Source of the DNA: an uncultured Eubacteriales bacterium
GTDB lineage: Bacteria; Bacillota_A; Clostridia; Lachnospirales; Lachnospiraceae
DNA length: 6,588 nucleotides
Direction of reading: 5' to 3'
NCBI GenBank assembly: GCA_902803345.1
Contig: CADCPV010000185.1
Coordinates: forward strand, 1 to 6,588
The position numbers and the translations under genes are program-made. Positions within the stretch are counted from its first letter, which is position 1. Every line of letters starts with the position of its first letter. The notes under the pieces were generated by a model. That model did not search any database. It saw only the letters and a program-made list of their open reading frames with translations, and was not told the origin of the DNA. Of this stretch, positions 1 through 6,400 are shown piece by piece.

Positions 1-206
1 CCTTCCTTATAACGGTCGCCGTAGCTGATTGTCAGCTGATTCCCCTTAAAATCGAGCGTTGTATCGCCGTTCACATCCACCCAGTGCCCCGAAAGCGCCA
101 GGAGATCCTGATCGCGCGTAAAGCCGAACAGCGAACAGCCGCTGAAAAGCATCGGAAGCACCAGCGCTGATGCTGCAATAATCATCGGAATCATTTTCTT
201 TTTCAT
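1..206 (-). CDS. Small lipoprotein, N-terminal part (runs off the left edge)
   Basis: Reading leftward from the ATG at 206-204, 68 codons stay open to the window edge. The protein starts MKKKMIPMIIAASALVLPML and continues with FSGC, a lysine-rich n-region, a hydrophobic core and a lipobox with Cys24 as the predicted lipidated residue. This predicts a lipoprotein anchored on the outer face of the cytoplasmic membrane. The mature part begins SLFGFTRDQDLLALSGHWVD and then shows alternating polar/hydrophobic residues (TTLDFKGNQLTISYG), which suggests a small beta-barrel or lipocalin-like fold. That fold is inference; I do not recognise the family. AGGAGG lies about 7-8 bases upstream of the ATG, so the start is secure. 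The gene is divergent from the ABC operon and has its own promoter (359-387). The C-terminus, and therefore the function, is not in the window. Confidence 0.85.
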   Translation of the reverse strand, partial: MKKKMIPMIIAASALVLPMLFSGCSLFGFTRDQDLLALSGHWVDVNGDTTLDFKGNQLTISYGDRYKE

Positions 207-218
207 GGGTACTCCTCC

Positions 219-243
219 TGCCTGTAGATTTGCCGGACAGGCA
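219..243 (-). promoter_or_regulatory. Leader hairpin abutting the lipoprotein ribosome binding site
   Basis: TGCCTGT (219-225) pairs with ACAGGCA (237-243), a perfect 7-bp stem with an 11-base loop. In the leftward mRNA the 3' arm ends on the first A of the AGGAGG Shine-Dalgarno sequence of the lipoprotein gene. A hairpin there could protect the 5' end or modulate initiation. The pairing is seen directly; a regulatory role is inference, and a stem this short could be chance. Confidence 0.35.
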
Positions 244-358
244 TCCCGGTGTGCATATAGTTTCTGCTGCACTGATAAAGACAGAAAACCGGCGCCCCCG
301 GTTGCATTTTCAGCGTCCGCCCTGTCCGTCTGCAAAGTCTTTTGGCCGATCTTCTGAA

Positions 359-387
359 ATCGTATCGCAGGGCCTCATAAATGTCAA
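359..387 (-). promoter_or_regulatory. Sigma-A-like promoter of the lipoprotein gene
   Basis: On the minus strand TTGACA (387-382) is followed after exactly 17 bases by TACGAT (364-359). The -35 is consensus and the -10 matches 4 of 6. A start near 352 would give a leader of about 145 nt before the ATG at 206. The leader contains a small 6-bp hairpin (287-303, AACCGG/CCGGTT) as well as the stem next to the ribosome binding site. No other plausible promoter for this gene was found. Confidence 0.6.
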
Positions 388-459
388 GCTTCTTTTCCGA
401 CCTCCGGTCCGCGCAATCAGAAATAACAAAAATTCTCCCGGTCTGTCAGCTCCGGTTGG

Positions 460-488
460 TTGACAGAGATGCCCGGATCTTTTACAAT
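460..488 (+). promoter_or_regulatory. Sigma-A-like promoter of the ABC operon
   Basis: TTGACA (460-465) is followed after a 17-base spacer by TACAAT (483-488), giving 6/6 and 5/6 matches at ideal spacing. Transcription would start near 495 and give a leader of about 83 nt to the ATG at 578. This is the strongest promoter in the window and should drive the three genes ATPase-permease-regulator. Part of the spacer forms one arm of an inverted repeat (472-483 with 524-536). Confidence 0.75.
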
Positions 489-577
489 ATGCGCAGATTC
501 TTACGAATAGTAGGAAAATTCAGAAAATGATCCGGGAAATCCGATGCGGTTTTTTGGACAGTTTGAAGGAAACCATT

Positions 578-1327
578 ATGAACGAAACCATTTTGGAGGT
601 AAAGAACCTCTGCAAAGACTATGAAAGCTTCCGCCTGCAGGATATCAGTTTCACGATGCAGCGCGGACGGATTATGGGATTGATCGGCCGGAACGGGGCC
701 GGGAAGACCACGACGATGAAATCCATGCTGAACATGATCCGCCGCTCCGGGGGATCGGTCTCATATTTCGGGATGGATATCACAAAACACGAGCGGGAAA
801 TCAAGCAGCGCATCGGTTACGCCGGCTCCCAGAAGGGCTGGTACACCCGGAAGCGCATCTCGGAAATCGGACGCGTGACGCTCGGATTCTATGAAAATGC
901 GGATCCGGAGGCTTTCGCGAAGTACCTCGAACTCTTCGACATTGATCCCAGAAAGCGTCCGTTTGAGCTTTCCGAAGGCATGAAGGTCAAACTCTCGATT
1001 GCCCTCGCGCTCTCCCACCACGCAGAGCTTTTGATTCTGGATGAACCGACGAGCGGGCTGGATCCGGTGTCCCGGGACGAACTTTTGGACCTGTTCTGCT
1101 GGCTCCGGGACGAAGGGGTGTCGATCCTGTTCTCAACCCACATCACCTCGGACCTTGACAAATGCGCAGACGATATTACCTATATTGCAAAAGGCCGCAT
1201 GCTTGCAAGTGCCCCGATGGAGGAATACCTGCAGGACTGCCGGGAAAAAGGGCTCGGCACAAATCTGGAGGAAATCATGATCAGCTGTGAAAAGGAGGAA
1301 AATTACCATGAAAAGCATCTCTTTTAA
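578..1327 (+). CDS. ABC transporter ATP-binding protein (YtrB/BcrA-like)
   Basis: This is the cytoplasmic ATPase subunit of a small ABC exporter; it hydrolyses ATP to drive the permease encoded next. Counting from the ATG at 578 (249 residues), Walker A is GRNGAGKT at 37-44, the Q-loop glutamine is near 85, the signature is LSEGM at 131-135, Walker B is LLILDE at 151-156, the D-loop is SGLD at 159-162 and the switch histidine is H188. The signature has Glu where LSGGQ has Gly. Relatives of this subfamily often have LSKGMK, so this is a family trait with a charge change rather than damage. An in-frame ATG at 527 would add 17 residues but has only a poor ribosome binding site. The ATG at 578 follows GAAGGA by 7 bases and places the first beta strand (ILEVKNL) where the family has it. 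The 3' end overlaps the permease start by 20 bases, which suggests translational coupling. Length is normal for a stand-alone ATPase. The substrate is unknown; antimicrobial-peptide or cell-envelope stress export is inference from the family. Confidence 0.93.
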   Translation: MNETILEVKNLCKDYESFRLQDISFTMQRGRIMGLIGRNGAGKTTTMKSMLNMIRRSGGSVSYFGMDITKHEREIKQRIGYAGSQKGWYTRKRISEIGRVTLGFYENADPEAFAKYLELFDIDPRKRPFELSEGMKVKLSIALALSHHAELLILDEPTSGLDPVSRDELLDLFCWLRDEGVSILFSTHITSDLDKCADDITYIAKGRMLASAPMEEYLQDCREKGLGTNLEEIMISCEKEENYHEKHLF

Positions 1328-1973
1328 AATGTTTCAAAAAGAGCTTTGTCTTTCGCAGTCCGTCCTGACGCCGCTGTTTCTTCTCGGGACTGCGATGACC
1401 TTTATCCCGAACTACCCGATTCTCGTGGGCGCCTTCATGGTCTGTCTCGGAATCTTCTATTCCTTCCAGAATGCGCGGGAGCAGCAGGATATACTCTACA
1501 GTATCCTGCTTCCGGTTGGAAAGCGCGACATTGTCAGCGCAAAGTACCGCTTCGTCTGTTTTTACCAGATCATCGCCTTCCTGCTGTTCTCGGTGTTCAC
1601 GGTGCTTCGGATGACGCTTCTGTCCGGTTCTCCCGTGTATCAGAGCAACACATTGCTTCTTGCGTCTCCGCTGTTTCTTGCCTTTGTGCTGCTGATTTTC
1701 CTGTGGTTCAATGTGTTTTTCGTCGGCGGATTCATGAAAACCGCCTATGCGCTCGGAAAGCCGCTGATTTTCTTTTCCGTTGCCGCCTTCCTTACCGTCG
1801 GAATCGCGGAAACGCTGCCGCATCTTCCGGGCATGGAATTCCTGAAAAACACCCGCGGCGAAAAGCTCGGACTGCAGTTTTCTGTTTTGGCAGGCGCGGT
1901 GCTTCTTTTCGCAGGCGGAACGCTTCTGTCGTTGAAAAAGGCAGCAGACAACTTTGAAAAAGTGGATTTATAA
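1308..1973 (+). CDS. ABC-2 type transporter permease (ABC2_membrane_5-like)
   Basis: A 221-residue integral membrane protein, the transmembrane partner of the ATPase upstream. Hydrophobic segments are visible at about 19-34, 37-55, 84-105, 114-142, 148-167 and 189-209, which fits six helices. The stretch ILYSILLPVGKRDIVSAKY (62-80), between helices 2 and 3, is the hallmark cytoplasmic loop of this ABC-2 subfamily, which pairs with YtrB-like ATPases. The start chosen is the ATG at 1308, preceded by AAAGGAGG with 9 bases of spacing; a GTG at 1287 in the same frame lies upstream of that ribosome binding site and would add seven charged residues. The ribosome binding site lies inside the ATPase gene. 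The regulator follows after 15 bases. Only one permease gene is present, so the transporter probably works as a homodimer with two ATPase copies; this is inference. What is transported cannot be read from the sequence. Confidence 0.88.
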   Translation: MKSISFKMFQKELCLSQSVLTPLFLLGTAMTFIPNYPILVGAFMVCLGIFYSFQNAREQQDILYSILLPVGKRDIVSAKYRFVCFYQIIAFLLFSVFTVLRMTLLSGSPVYQSNTLLLASPLFLAFVLLIFLWFNVFFVGGFMKTAYALGKPLIFFSVAAFLTVGIAETLPHLPGMEFLKNTRGEKLGLQFSVLAGAVLLFAGGTLLSLKKAADNFEKVDL

Positions 1974-1988
1974 CAGGGAGGTGCGTCG

Positions 1989-2405
1989 ATGTTCAGTGAA
2001 AAGATACAGGAAGCCCGGAAACGGCTCGGCCTGACACAGGAAGAGCTGGCGGAACAGATCGGTGTTTCCCGCCAGGCACTCGCCAAGTGGGAGTCCGGCA
2101 AAACGCTTCCCGATATCGAACGCGCAGCCGCGCTTTCCCGGATTCTCGGAATTCCGCTTGCGGAACTTGTTCAGAATTCAGGTCCGGAGCCGGATCAGGG
2201 TCCGCCGAGAGGCAAGTACCTGTTCGGAATTGCCGAAGTGAACGACAAGGGGCAGATTGTAATTCCGAAGGAGGCGCGCCGTGTTTTCAATATCAAGGCA
2301 GGCGACCGGCTCGTCGTCCTCGGGGATGATGCCCAGGGCATTGCGCTCATGAAAGCCGAAGGCTTTCTCGCACTCGCGGAAGAAGTGCGCAAACTGCAGA
2401 AATAA
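1989..2405 (+). CDS. Fused XRE helix-turn-helix / AbrB (SpoVT-AbrB) transcriptional regulator
   Basis: A 138-residue DNA-binding protein with two different DNA-binding modules. Residues 4-61 are an XRE/Cro-CI-type helix-turn-helix, with the recognition region LTQEELAEQIGVSRQALAKW (15-34) followed by ESGKTLPD. After a Gly/Pro-rich linker (65-75), residues 79-126 match the swapped-hairpin AbrB/MazE fold, with KGQIVIPKEARRVFNIKAGD (87-106) as its core. The AbrB part normally dimerises and binds DNA itself, so the fusion could bind composite sites. The start is set by GGGAGGTG just upstream of the ATG. It is the last gene of the operon, 15 bases after the permease, so it is most simply read as an autoregulator of the transporter, perhaps through the inverted repeat at the operon promoter; that link is inference. 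Regulators of this two-domain type are known in Bacillota, often near ABC-2 permeases. The gene is complete and ends at the terminator. Confidence 0.9.
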   Translation: MFSEKIQEARKRLGLTQEELAEQIGVSRQALAKWESGKTLPDIERAAALSRILGIPLAELVQNSGPEPDQGPPRGKYLFGIAEVNDKGQIVIPKEARRVFNIKAGDRLVVLGDDAQGIALMKAEGFLALAEEVRKLQK

Positions 2406-2444
2406 AAAAGAGGGAGGGATTTTTCAATCCTTCCCTGATTTTTT
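2404..2444. terminator. Bidirectional rho-independent terminator
   Basis: AGGGAGGGATT (2411-2421) pairs with AATCCTTCCCT (2426-2436): an 11-bp stem with one G-T wobble and a TTTC loop. On the plus strand it is followed by GA and six Ts (2439-2444). On the minus strand it is followed by C and six Ts (the A run 2404-2409). It therefore serves both the ABC operon and the convergent dehydrogenase gene. The stop codon of the dehydrogenase (TCA at 2424-2426 on the plus strand) spans the loop, so half of the hairpin is coding sequence for the last residues of that protein. Confidence 0.9.
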
Positions 2445-3215
2445 CTCCTGTTGTTTTCCGGCGATCCGGACCACAAAATCCGGCGGCGCGAGGCGTGCAA
2501 GAAGCATGCCGGCACGAAGCTTAAAGGTCGGTACAATGATGCCCTTCCCGGATTTCAGTTTTTTGAGCGCGATACTGACGCACTTTTCTGCGGAAATGCT
2601 CTTCAGCGCGAATTTCACATGCGCGACCTGGTTGAATTCGGTATCAACCGGGCCCGGACAAAGGGCGCTCACGACAACGGGACTTTTCTTTTTCCGAAGT
2701 TCCTCCCGGACCGAACGGGTCAGGCTGACAACATAGGCCTTCGAAGCATAATAGGAAGCCATGTAGGGGCCGCCCGGCACCAGACCCGCGGATGATGCAA
2801 CATTCAGGATATACCCGCTTTCACCCTTCTTTTCAAAGTACTGCAGCATTTTCTTCAGGAGGATATGCTGTGCAGTCACATTCACATCGATCATCTGCAT
2901 TTCACGGGACAGATCAGTTTCCGTGAATTCCCCGAAATCCCCGAAGCCTGCGTTGTTTATGACAATCCGGATCGGGAGCTTCGACGCCTCCCGCGCCACA
3001 AGGCCGCATTCCGCCCGAAACGACAGGTCCGCAGGCAGAATCCGGATATCCGCCGAGACCTCTTTTTTCAGTTCATCTTTCAGCTTCTGCAGCCGTTCCG
3101 ATCTTCTGGCCACCAGAAGAAGGCCATAGCCTTCCCGCGCAAGCTGCCGTGCGAATTCTCTGCCGATCCCCGAACTTGCCCCGGTGACAAGTGCATATTC
3201 TTTCGCTTTTTCCAT
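2424..3215 (-). CDS. Short-chain dehydrogenase/reductase (classical SDR, DltE/YqjQ-like)
   Basis: An NAD(P)-dependent oxidoreductase of 263 residues with a Rossmann fold, predicted cytoplasmic. Counting from the ATG at 3215, the cofactor motif TGASSGIG is at 11-18, NNAG at 87-90, the structural Asn is N112, the catalytic Ser is S142, the YxxxK pair is Y155/K159, and the CPGPVDTEF motif follows. All four catalytic-tetrad positions are intact. The arginines R37-R38 after the second beta strand favour NADPH over NADH; this is inference from the family. Residues from about 195 onward carry the C-terminal substrate region, ending in a basic tail (KQQEKKSGKD). The start at 3215 has AAGGA seven bases upstream; an in-frame ATG at 3230 would add five residues but lies over that ribosome binding site. 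The gene stands alone, convergent with the ABC operon and divergent from the glycoside hydrolase. The substrate is not predictable; general ketone, aldehyde or fatty-acyl reductases all occur in this group. Confidence 0.92.
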   Translation of the reverse strand: MEKAKEYALVTGASSGIGREFARQLAREGYGLLLVARRSERLQKLKDELKKEVSADIRILPADLSFRAECGLVAREASKLPIRIVINNAGFGDFGEFTETDLSREMQMIDVNVTAQHILLKKMLQYFEKKGESGYILNVASSAGLVPGGPYMASYYASKAYVVSLTRSVREELRKKKSPVVVSALCPGPVDTEFNQVAHVKFALKSISAEKCVSIALKKLKSGKGIIVPTFKLRAGMLLARLAPPDFVVRIAGKQQEKKSGKD

Positions 3216-3254
3216 GAGATCTTCCTTCATCTCTTTTCCGTTATACTGCTTCTA

Positions 3255-3283
3255 AGGATACACCATCCCGGGGAAAAAAGCAA
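3255..3283 (-). promoter_or_regulatory. Possible promoter of the dehydrogenase gene
   Basis: On the minus strand TTGCTT (3283-3278) and TATCCT (3260-3255) are separated by 17 bases, matching 3/6 and 4/6 of the sigma-A consensus. A start near 3248 would leave a leader of about 33 nt. TATAAC at 3247-3242 is an alternative -10 but has no matching -35. The element is weak and its call tentative. Confidence 0.35.
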
Positions 3284-3338
3284 GACAGGAAAGCAGTCTC
3301 CGGAACGGTTTTCAGCACGAAACCCGCAAATCTGCCGC

Positions 3339-3366
3339 TTGCAAATCCGTGACGATCTGTTATGAT
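3339..3366 (+). promoter_or_regulatory. Extended -10 promoter of the GH2 gene
   Basis: TTGCAA (3339-3344), a 16-base spacer and TATGAT (3361-3366) are visible. A TG at 3358-3359 sits one base before the -10, completing the extended -10 motif TGnTATGAT. The start would be near 3373, about 58 nt before the ATG at 3431. The -35 overlaps the second copy of the GCAAATC direct repeat, which would suit a regulator that binds at the -35. Confidence 0.65.
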
Positions 3367-3430
3367 ATTATCAGGGTCAGCGCGCGTAACGCTCCGATCA
3401 TATCACAAAGACAGGGAGGTTCCTGGAAAC

Positions 3431-6400
3431 ATGAGAGATTTGGCAAAAAACCGCGCCGTCTGGCATTCCAGTGCGGCGGACTATGATCACACCGGGCATC
3501 TTACGACAAGCGGGACAGAACTTCCCTGGATCAGCGGCGGTAAGGATGCGGAATGGCTGCTTCTTGATCTCGGAGCGGTTTCGGAAATCCGGAAAGTAAC
3601 CGTTCGCTGGGGCAATGAATACGCCCGGTCTGCCCGGATTGAACTTTCAGAGGATGGAGAGCATTTTTCTGGGGCAGCCGTCCTTTCCGGCGCGCCGGAT
3701 ACTGTGACGGAGGCGGAGCTTCTGGGCCGCGGGCGGCATCTGAAGCTGTGCCTTTCAGACTGTTCCGGGCTGCATTATATCATTTGTCAGCTTTCGGTTT
3801 TCGGTGAAAACGATCTTTTCTATACGCTTCCCAGTGAGTCCGTGCCGGATTCTTCGGGCAGGCAGAAACTCCCGGGCGGAAACTGGCGCCTGCAGCGGGC
3901 ATCGGAAGTCTCCGCAGACGGTAAGGAACTTTCGAAGACTGGTTATGACGATTCGGAATGGCTTCCGGCTGTCGTTCCGGGAACGGCGCTGGTATCCTAT
4001 CTTGAAGCCGGAGCGATTCCGGATCCTTTCTATGACGACGATCAGTTCCAGATTTCGGAGGAGTTTTTCACGGCTGATTTCTGGTACCGGAACCATTTTT
4101 CTGTTCCGAAAGAACAGGAAGGCAGGCGTGTCTTCCTGAATTTCGAATCGATCAACTGGAAAGCGGATGTGTATTTCAACGGAATACTTCTTCAAAATGA
4201 GCTTCCGGACCGGGAGCATTCCATTGAAGGCGGCTTTATCCGCGCGAAGTTTGACGTAACTGATTACGCACGCTTCGGGGAAGATAACGTCCTCGCGGTC
4301 CGTATCCTGAAAAATGAGACGCCCGGAGAAGTCACGACGCAGGGCCTCGCTTTCGGTCCGGGTCCGAACGGCGGACTTTTGGGCGCGGACAATCCGACCT
4401 GCCACGCTGCAGTCGGCTGGGACTGGCTCCCGACGATCCGCGGCCGGAACATCGGTATCACCGGTGACGTGACACTCACATTCGGCGGCGCGGTCCAGCT
4501 TCAGGATCCCTGGATGAAAACAGCGCTTCGTCTCCTGTCGGAATCCACGGCGATCCCGGCGGAGGACCTGATGCTCGGCGATTCAGTCCGGACTGACGGG
4601 AAACCCGGCGGAATTTCGGAATGGCACGGACGATCCGGTGACTCTTTTGTCGTCGATTTCGGCGCGCCAAAGCCTCTGGGTGCTGTCACCCTGATCTGGG
4701 GCACGGAAGCCGGAGGGGCGGCGGCGGATCTGGAATCACGTTATCCTGAGTCCTTCCGGCTGGAAGTTTCCGACGATGGAGATTCCTGGCGAAATCTTGA
4801 TTCTTATCCGGGCGGCGAGGTCCCGGTACGCTGGATGGGGCTTCAGAAAGCGCCTGTGAATCCGGGAAGAGACAGCCTTCCGGGACATGCAATTTCGGAT
4901 ACGCTGCCGGGTTCGACCGCGATTGTCAGACTCGATCTTTCGCGCTTCGGGCGCGGAATCGAAAACCGGGAAATCGTTCAGCCGCAGGATATGCGGTATC
5001 TTCGTTTCACGGTGCTTCGGCCGCGCGAGATGAACGGAACTTTTGTCGATACGATTGTCCGGGAGATGCGCGTATACGCGGAATCACCGGAACAGGTCGA
5101 ACAGGGGACGGATCACCGATACGAGCTTGACACCGAAAAAGCGGAGCTTCTGTTTCAGACAGAGCTTCGAAACTACGGAAATACGGCAGAAACAGTACGG
5201 ATTGCCGGGAGGATTCTGCCCGATGGTCCGGAATTTTCGGAAGAACGGACGGTTCCGGCGGGAGGCGTATCCGAGGTTTCCATTCCGATGACGCTTCAGA
5301 ATCCGCGGCTCTGGTGGCCGAACACCTACGGCGCGCAGGAACTTTATACCTGCGAGGCGGAAATCTTCTGCGGCGGACAAATCAGCGACCGGAAGCGTTT
5401 TGATTTCGGTGTGCGGCGCTTTGACTATCCGGTTGACGGCGGACTGCTGTCCCTGTACTGCAACGGCACACGGATTGTCGCAAAAGGCGGCAACTGGGGG
5501 CTCGACGACGGGCTGAAGCGTGACACGCGGGATGTATATCTGGATAAGGTCCGGCTGCATGCGGAACAGAACATGACGATGATCCGGAACTGGGTCGGCA
5601 TGACTTCGCATCCCGGTTTCTATGAAGCCTGCGACCGCTATGGTATCCTGATCTGGGACGATTTCTGGCTTGCAAATCCTGTCGACGGTCCGGAACCGCA
5701 GGATCCTGAGATGTTCCTCGAAAACGCCGCGGACAAGATCCGTGCGGTCCGTTCGCATCCGGCGCTTGCGTTCTACTGCGGCCGGAATGAGGGAAATCCG
5801 CGGGCGGATATCCATAAGGGTCTTGAAGAACTGACTGCGTCACTCGACGGAACACGGATTTATTTCCCGAATTCTGCTTCGGAACCGGTTGGTTCCGGCG
5901 GCGGCTACCAGCTGGCGAAACCGGGGCAGGACTTCGGTGTAAAGCAGTATTTCAATGACGTCACCTCTTCCGTGCTCCGCTCGGAGCGCGGGATTCCGAA
6001 CGTTCCGGAGTACGAATCCGCGCTGAAATTTGTCCGAAAGGAGCATCTGTGGCCGATCTCGGAAACCTGGGCCCTTCACGACTGGACCTACCATATGAAC
6101 GGCCCGGCAAACACCTATATGGAGGCGCTGAAAAATGTGCTCGGCGGCGATTTTACGGTGCCGGAAGACCATGTACAGGGGCAGGCGCCGCAGGATTCGG
6201 ATCCTGTCTTCCGGGAATACAAAGCCGCAATCGCGAAAATGTGCCGGGAGGCCGGAGAAGCCTGGGATGTCCGGGACTTCTTCCAGGCCGCGCAGCTTCT
6301 GAACTACGATCATCACCGGGGGCTGTTCGACGCGGTCTTTGCGCGCCGCTCCGACGGGCTTCTGATGTGGATGAGCCAGTCCTCCTGGCCCTCCTTCATG

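Larger units (their letters stand above)
207..577. other. Divergent intergenic control region
   Basis: This 370-bp gap separates the leftward lipoprotein gene from the rightward ABC operon. It contains the two divergent promoters, which do not overlap (359-387 and 460-488), the lipoprotein leader, and an interrupted inverted repeat at 472-536. A TTG-initiated frame of 77 codons at 230-463 has no ribosome binding site and an arginine/proline-rich, non-protein-like translation, so I do not call it a gene. No RNA gene or terminator is evident. Confidence 0.6.
3216..3430. other. Divergent intergenic region between dehydrogenase and glycoside hydrolase
   Basis: This 215-bp gap contains the weak leftward promoter, the strong rightward extended -10 promoter (3339-3366), a direct repeat of GCAAATC (3326-3332 and 3341-3347), and a short AGCG-N7-CGCT dyad (3379-3393) just after the predicted transcription start of the hydrolase gene. 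I see no convincing catabolite-repression (cre) site and no reading frame worth calling. Confidence 0.5.

Noticed and set aside
287..303. AACCGG/CCGGTT hairpin considered as a terminator or attenuator
   Set aside because: The stem is only 6 bp and the following minus-strand T tract is interrupted (TTCTGTCTTT), too weak to call a terminator.
230..463. A 77-codon open frame on the plus strand in the divergent control region
   Set aside because: It starts at TTG with no ribosome binding site, has a low-complexity Arg/Pro/Ser-rich translation, and covers the leftward promoter and leader.
527..577. Upstream ATG that would extend the ABC ATPase by 17 residues
   Set aside because: It has only a distant AGGA and the extra residues fit no part of the ABC fold; the ATG at 578 has a well-spaced GAAGGA.
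1281..1823. A 180-codon minus-strand frame opposite the permease gene
   Set aside because: It is antisense to a well-supported membrane protein; its composition (Lys/Arg/Gln/His-rich) is what the complement of a hydrophobic gene gives, and it has no ribosome binding site of note.
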